25,000 nucleotides of DNA. Source: Bugula neritina (lineage: Eukaryota; Bryozoa; Gymnolaemata; Cheilostomatida; Bugulidae). Position numbers and translations under genes: made by a program. Under the pieces are notes generated by a model. That model saw only the letters and a program-made list of their open reading frames with translations. It ran no database searches and was not told the DNA's origin. Within the stretch, counting starts at the first letter, position 1; each line of letters opens with the position of its first letter. The stretch spans positions 1 to 25,000 of the forward strand of contig CAXIUT010000006.1 of assembly GCA_964035545.1 (NCBI GenBank), given 5' to 3'. Of this stretch, positions 19,918-25,000 are shown piece after piece.

Positions 19918-22442
19918 ATGAATTCTCCAAAGAACAGAAAACAGGGTAGCAACAAAAGTATCAAATAAAGGCTATCTGAACAAAGTACTTATATCACTCC
20001 AACTCCTGTCGATAATTTTGAACCAGAAGAATCAGAGTTTACACCTGAATAAAAAGCAAGAATAACAACATTCTTATCGAGACTTTAACTTGGTGACCTT
20101 TGTTTTTCTTAAATTATAGAATATGGCTTTGCTTTGTTTGGATAAACAAAAGCAGGAAAAACTACACTTTCACATTACTTAGTTCGCAATCCTCTTGTAG
20201 CTAAAATTACAGATTTAGGACCAGCTTATGTCCTTGACACTAGTTTTAAACCTAAAAAATTAGCAGAAGCCACTATTGGAATGACACATGAATCTGAAAC
20301 AGTAATTCCAAATTCATGTAAAGTTGAATAAATCCAAATAGACAACAATAAAAGTGTTTTATTGGATTGTCCTGGTTATTCAGATTCAAAAGGTTCTTTA
20401 TTACTGATAACTAATGCATATTTTCACTATAGAATATTTTCTAAGGTTAAAAATCTTAAGTTTATCATTACTTTCGATGCAAGTTTTATGAATATTCCTT
20501 TCGATAGACCGCTACATACGATTTAAAACTTTTTGAAATCATTTAAAAAGGAAAGTTTAAAGTATATTATATAAGATATTTGCAAGGCTACAGTATTTTA
20601 TTTTAATAAGATATCTACTAAAGGACATCTGAATATAAAGAAAAATTTATAGATTTTAAAATAATGTGCGAGAAATCGATCTAAAAACTATGCTTAATAT
20701 GCAGTATTGTTAATAGATAATATAATTGAGAAATAAAAATATTTTATATTCATTCAGGCTGAAACAGGTAAAAAAACTTCTTATAATCAATAGCTAAAAT
20801 CAATTCATAATAAAACTAAATTTTGGAGAAGATAATTATCAAAATAGACATAAGTAGATATGACTCCAATTAGTATTTCAATTGCTAATGAAATCCATAA
20901 GAATCAATAAGAATAAGGTTTTAAAAGATAGTTTTAATTGCTTAGCAGTCAATCATTTTAGAGGTTTAAGTCAGCTTTATCTGTAGGAGCATTTAATACA
21001 AACACAATATCTTTGCAAAATATTTTAAGAAATTTTATACTTAATTCAATATCTGGTGTAGATTTAAATTCTAAAGAGATGATTAAGTTAATGGAAAGTT
21101 TTGTATAAAAGTATTATATATTTGGGAATTTAAGAGAGTAAATAGAAGATACAACAGTTTAGTATATAAAAAAAAGATAATATATTTAAAATATGATAGA
21201 TAAGGAAGTTAAAGATATAGAAAGAAAACAATATTAAATTGGTTGGATACAAAAATTATAAATAAGCTTTTAATTAATATAATTTTTTCTTAAATTTTCT
21301 AAGAAATAGTGGCTGATATAAATTCACTTGAACTTTTCGATAAAATATCATGGAAATTATTACAAATGTTATATAAAATAAAAAAGATTAAAAATTTTGA
21401 GAAAAAACTTTAGCAAACTAAGTATCAGCGTTTGCTTGATAAGTTTAATTATATAGTTTATCGTTTATTAGAAGAAGCACGAATATTTAGAATTATATTT
21501 AGAGATAATACAAATTTTAATTAAATGAATCAGGGTAACATTTTTAATTAACAAATACATTCTTTATTAGATATGATCATAGATCTTTGGCAAGATTCAT
21601 TTTCATAATTTAGTAAAAAGGATTCAAAACAATTTTAATAAAGAAAAGTTTCATATATAACTTCTATCTATGCAATCAAAGAAGATTAATCGTTAAAATA
21701 TTATAACTAAATAGAAGAATACTGTTAAAATATTGATCCTATGTTAGTTACTCCTTAATTTAATTAAAAATTAACTCAACTCAATGATGCCAGAAAAAAT
21801 TCTAAAATAATTAACAGAAGTTAAAATTAAAAAGTCATGGACTTGATTAAAAACGTGAGATATATCAAAAAGAATATTATTCAATCCAATAATATCCAAA
21901 ATATGGAAAAATATATTGAAAATATGAATTAACTTGGAGATCAGTTAGTTAAAGCTTCTTAAAGTAAAAATAAACTTTCAATTTCTAGCAGACAATCTAT
22001 TGATCAAGAAGTAAAATACTTGAAAAATGCTATAAAGATATTTAAACCAGTATAAAATGTCTATTGTGTTATTTAAACATATAAAAAACTTAAAAATAAG
22101 TTATAAATGGAGTTAATGGAATGTAAATAAATAGTTGAATAATTTGCTTAATATGCTGCTTCTCATGGAAGAAGAGAACTAGCTATGTAAAATTTGCAAT
22201 ATGCTTATTATCTTTTAGATTTAATTCATCAAAAACTCTATAATAATGCAGATTATACTTCCAAAAGAATTTAAAGAATATCTATTGCATAGAAAATTGG
22301 ATTCAATGGGATAGAAAAAAGATATGACCCATCTGAAGAATACTATGATAATATGCTGACAAAAAAGTTTAGTAGAATTATTGAATAAAAATAGTTAGTA
22401 GAGATTGAAATTGATCTTTCTATAAGACCTAGAAGATAGTGA
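19918..22442 (+). CDS. Large P-loop GTPase-like protein (~841 aa)
   Basis: ATG 19918 (MNSPKNRKQGSNKSIKQRLS) to TGA 22440-22442. The N-terminal 250 residues form a nucleotide-binding domain. It has a P-loop GQTKAGKTT at about residue 75, a switch-like segment with Thr (EATIGMTHESETVIP) near 120, G3/Walker B DCPGY at 150, and FNKIS near 230 where a G4 N/TKxD would fall. The Asp of G4 is absent, so guanine specificity is uncertain. The remaining 590 residues are helical and Gln/Lys-rich with no clear motif, reminiscent of dynamin-like or AIG1-type proteins with helical tails, but this is not a match I can prove. The frame needs one base added near T-run 21283-21288; otherwise it is intronless. 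No transmembrane segment is convincing. It converges on LSm5 with 31 bp between stops. Confidence 0.72.
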
Positions 22443-22473
22443 AAATGATAAATCAATATATCTTTTATAAATA

Positions 22474-22796
22474 TCATTCTTTTTACTAGTTTGTTTTTAG
22501 ATTTAGTTTTTTTTGTTAGATTTTTTAGATAGGATTTGTTCCTGGTACCATCTATATTACATATTAATTACATAGACAATGTCATGGCCATTGAGAAGTA
22601 GTGTTTCAGCTTATTTGCTTTTTCTTTAGTTTTATTCAAACCATATTTCTGTCACATTTTAAAGAACCATATTGAAGAAATCATCAAAACCTCTTAAAAT
22701 TCCTGCAAATTATCGTTTGTTTTTCATTATTATCCAGAGACGTTCTCCTATACATTTGTCTAGAAGAGTAGTAGGCATGATCTTGATTGACTTCAT
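22474..22796 (-). CDS. LSM5: U6 snRNA-associated Sm-like protein LSm5
   Basis: A 100-residue protein after removing one 20-nt intron (22552-22571), with no base corrections. ATG is 22794-22796 (MKSIKIMPTTLLDKCIGERL). The Sm1 motif reads KCIGERLWIIMKNKRQFAGI then LRGFDDFFNMVLQNVTE, very close to LSm5 (KCIGSRIHIVMK...GTLLGFDDFVNMVLEDVTE). The Sm2 motif is LLLNGHDIVYMVPGTNP against ILLNGNNITMLVPGG. LSm5 belongs to the LSm1-7 ring for mRNA decay and the LSm2-8 ring that binds the 3' end of U6 snRNA. The segment between Sm1 and Sm2 is slightly divergent and the C-terminal tail is longer and Lys-rich (KKLNLKTNQQKE). The 178 bp upstream (22797-22974) hold its promoter. Confidence 0.92.
22552..22571 (-). 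other. Spliceosomal intron, 20 nt
   Basis: GTAATTAATATGTAATATAG on the minus strand. Splicing joins GHDIVY to MVPGTNP, completing the conserved Sm2 motif of LSm5, so homology confirms it. Confidence 0.93.
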
Positions 22797-22974
22797 ATCT
22801 ATTATAAAATTATAAAGATCCCTATCTGTTAAAATATGTAAGATTGTAATTTATTTGATAGGTAATTTTTTATAAAAAAAACATTATCTTTTTTATTAAA
22901 ATAGTGGTCATTAGTTTCAAATTGGTCTATTAATTTGATTTTATTTATCGACATTAAAAGAATACAATTTACAA
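22797..22974. promoter_or_regulatory. LSm5 upstream region
   Basis: These 178 AT-rich bp lie between the LSm5 start and the stop of the S11 peptidase gene, both on the minus strand. No motif is recognised. Confidence 0.45.
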
Positions 22975-24446
22975 TCAATATCTGATTCTCATATTTCTTC
23001 TACACCATTTATAAATCTGTCTGGCGTCTTCGTATCTATCATCGACTGAATTTGATTTCAAAACAATGACTACTACTTCTCTGTTCATGACTTTATAAGC
23101 TGAACTTAAACAAGGACCTGCAGCTGGTGTTATTCCTGTCTTTACCCCGATACAGTCTCTAAATTGATATAAATGTTTATTTGTATTTTTCCATTGAACC
23201 TATCTTGATATAGATATTTGTACCTACTGAGATTAAGCTTTTAGTTAAAAGCCTAGCAACTATATACTTTTCTTTTGAATATTTATCTTAAGAGATGATT
23301 TTTAAGACAATGAGAAGTTAAAGTAGCGATATCTCTTGCAGTTGAAAAGTTTTTTGAATTAGAAAGGCCTGTTGGATTTGCAAACCTTGTATTTTTTAGT
23401 CCTATCTTATAACTATTCTTATTCATTTAGAATACAAAGAGTTTGATTGAATCTTTTTGATATTAAGTATCATAATATTATTTATAAGACTAAAATCTTA
23501 TACTATAGTTTAAGTTTATAGATTATCTTCATCTTTAGTTAATTTAAAAGATAAAAACTTTCCAAAATACTGAGCAAGTGCAACTCCAGCATCATTGCCT
23601 GATGGAAGTAATAACCCATAAAGAAGATCATTAATATAGAAAGATTAATCTATTTTAAGGTTAGCAGTAGTTCCTTACATCCACGAGGCTTGTTCATGGA
23701 TAGATATTTTGTTTTATTTTATCTTAATTCCATAAGTATTACAAATATTAATAACTGTATATGCAGTCATTATTTTAGTAAGACTTGCGATTTATCTTTT
23801 CTCATCAATATTTTTTGAGGTTAAAATTTAATTAGTATCAGCCATCATGGCTATATATGATGCTGCAGTTAATATAGGTATTTCTTCTACTTATATTTTC
23901 AGTGTTCTTGAGATAAATCCTGATGCATTTTTTTAATTATTAGAGCTTTTTTTCTCTTTTCCTTATATTAAATAATCTTGCCAATATAAATGCTTTCTAT
24001 TAGGACTTGCGCTCATTCTTGAAATTTTTGTTTCGTTATCAGGACTAAAAGAATCAAATGTTGAAGTCTTTTTACCAATATAGATTGTTTTCATTGACAT
24101 GGGGATACTAGAAGTAGGTTTATGCTTTTTAAATGAACTTCCACTTTTGATTGGAGAAGAAGGTTCTTATAAATTAAAGTTTCTTTTTGAGTTTAATTTT
24201 ATTGAAACTTTCTATGGAGAAGAAAAGACAGGATTTTGAATATTTTTGACTGATATTTTTCTAGATTTTTTTATGAGAAGGAGCTGTTTGAGGAATATCT
24301 CTTGGAATAAAAGATGATTTATAAAGTTCTTCTTCTTTTATGAATTAATTATCAGGAATAATGCTAAATTACTCTATCTATGGCTAGCATTATTCAAAAT
24401 AAACTTCTTCAGCTTATTTATCACTTTCCATTTATGATAATATCAT
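22975..24446 (-). CDS. Peptidase S11 (D-Ala-D-Ala carboxypeptidase family)
   Basis: About 477 residues from ATG 24429-24431; an in-frame ATG at 24444-24446 would add five. TGA is 22975-22977. The C-terminal 300 residues carry all three catalytic motifs of the penicilloyl-serine transferase fold. These are SLTK (codons at 23774-23785, residue ~216) in [18 protein letters not shown] (~277) in [17 protein letters not shown], and KTG (~423) in [20 protein letters not shown]11 landmarks [20 protein letters not shown] and [12 protein letters not shown] are also present. Bacterial S11 enzymes trim peptidoglycan peptides in the periplasm; a ciliate lacks peptidoglycan, so the substrate here is unknown. 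Perhaps it acts on ingested bacteria, though no signal peptide is visible. The first 170 residues are a polar, Ser/Lys-rich extension absent from bacterial relatives. One 23-nt intron (23238-23260) is placed, plus two run-length corrections (T-run 24266-24272 one too long; one base missing near 23492-23495). Confidence 0.9.
23238..23260 (-). other. Probable intron, 23 nt
   Basis: Minus strand, starts GTTGCTAGGC and ends AACTAAAAG. Splicing joins FKRKVY to TQSQQVQISISRQVQWKNTN, matching the KxYT...NTN pattern of S11 enzymes. A single missing A just upstream is a weaker alternative. Confidence 0.65.
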
Positions 24447-24581
24447 AACATATGTTTTGAAATCATATCAGACAAAGTTCAATTCTCTTTAAATAAGATT
24501 CTCTTAGGAATAGTAAATATTAAGTACAAACTAATTCTGGAATTAATAGTTTAATAGGTGAAAAAATAAAATTAATATAAA
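24447..24581. promoter_or_regulatory. Shared promoter region of divergent genes
   Basis: These 135 bp separate the S11 peptidase start (minus) from the cyclic-nucleotide-binding gene start (plus). They are AT-rich with no clear motif. Confidence 0.45.
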
Positions 24582-25000
24582 ATGTAAGGAAGTCAAGGCT
24601 AAAATCCAGAGAGTTGCATGGATGACAACAGTATAAGATATACCTAAATGCTTCGCTAAAACTCAAAATATGCTAATAAGAATAACCTTTTTGATTAATG
24701 TAGTGCTATTTTGAAAAAAATCATTTGATAGTAGATTTCCGACAGAACAAAAAACTCTTCAGAGATTGATTTAAAAAAGCTAAATATTGAAAGAACTATC
24801 AGAAAATCTAAGTTCATAGTTTATAAAAGGAATTTTTAGAAATGCTAAGATATAAAAAGTTGAAGAAAAGCAAGTGATAATCGAATAGGATCAGCCTCTA
24901 AATCACATGGTAATCATATTAGATGGTAAACTTGGAGTTGAGTTATCTAATTTTAATAATGATAATACCACAAAAGAAAACATAAAAGGCAAATAAGTAA
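24582..25000 (+). CDS. Cyclic nucleotide-binding domain protein, N-terminus only
   Basis: ATG 24582 (MQGSQGQNPESCMDDNSIRY) opens a frame that runs off the window. It needs the A-run 24714-24720 shortened by one to continue as LKKSFDSRFPTEQKTLQRLI. Residues ~80-125 (FIKGIFRNAKIQKVEEKQVI, IEQDQPLNHMVIILDGKLGV) match the start of the cyclic nucleotide-binding fold: a helical lead-in, a strand ending K.E...VI..QD, then a strand with the IILDGKLGVEL pattern. The phosphate-binding cassette would lie beyond the window, so cAMP or cGMP binding cannot be judged. Ciliates have many such proteins, as kinase regulators, channels or stand-alone sensors. The gene is divergent from the S11 peptidase. Confidence 0.68.

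Noticed and set aside
123-25000. Massive pseudogene cluster, as implied by in-frame stops under the standard code
   Set aside because: TAA and TAG fall at glutamine positions of conserved proteins (ABC transporter, coatomer zeta, LSm5, S11 peptidase), so the code is ciliate and the genes are not stop-riddled.

Overview
The window is the left end of a ciliate macronuclear chromosome, most likely from Paramecium or a close relative. It opens with about 13 uniform CCCCAA telomere repeats. Every gene reads only if TAA and TAG are glutamine and TGA is the sole stop. The genes are interrupted by very small GT...AG introns, mostly exactly 20 nt. Tiny introns with this code and C4A2 telomeres are the Paramecium pattern; I cannot name a species from this sequence. 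Read with the standard code the region looks nearly empty, because reassigned stops and tiny introns break every frame.

Layout (15 genes, no gene-free stretch over about 220 bp). 1-80 telomere. 123-1209(-) Q/N-rich coiled-coil protein ending about 40 bp from the telomere. 1406-6837(+) giant repetitive coiled-coil protein. 6918-8215(+) basic protein with a ciliate-style CTFKPELN motif. 8255-9724(-) lysine-rich unknown protein with an N-terminal Cys/His region. 9921-10552(+) coatomer zeta subunit. 10590-11234(-) and 11282-12712(-) two helical unknowns. 12931-16791(-) full-length ABCC/MRP-type ABC transporter. 16986-18224(-) SHIPPO-repeat (PGPGxY) ciliary protein. 18372-18836(+) small coiled-coil protein. 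18928-19812(+) Gemin2/SIP1-like protein. 19918-22442(+) large P-loop GTPase-like protein. 22474-22796(-) LSm5. 22975-24446(-) peptidase S11 (D-Ala-D-Ala carboxypeptidase family) with SxxK, SGN and KTG motifs. 24582-end(+) start of a cyclic-nucleotide-binding-domain protein.

The genes are not an operon or a single pathway: vesicle coat, transporter, RNA processing and ciliary genes sit side by side, as is usual in compact ciliate somatic chromosomes. Convergent neighbours are 31-39 bp apart. Divergent pairs share 135-196 bp promoters.

Two kinds of frame break occur and should be kept apart. Sixteen are best explained by tiny introns. About 19 others are single-base length differences, nearly all in homopolymer runs, spread over ten genes. 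One splits the Walker B motif of the otherwise intact ABC transporter, so I read these as sequencing or assembly errors rather than pseudogenes. The most unusual gene content is the bacterial-type S11 peptidase, a candidate for ancient horizontal transfer.
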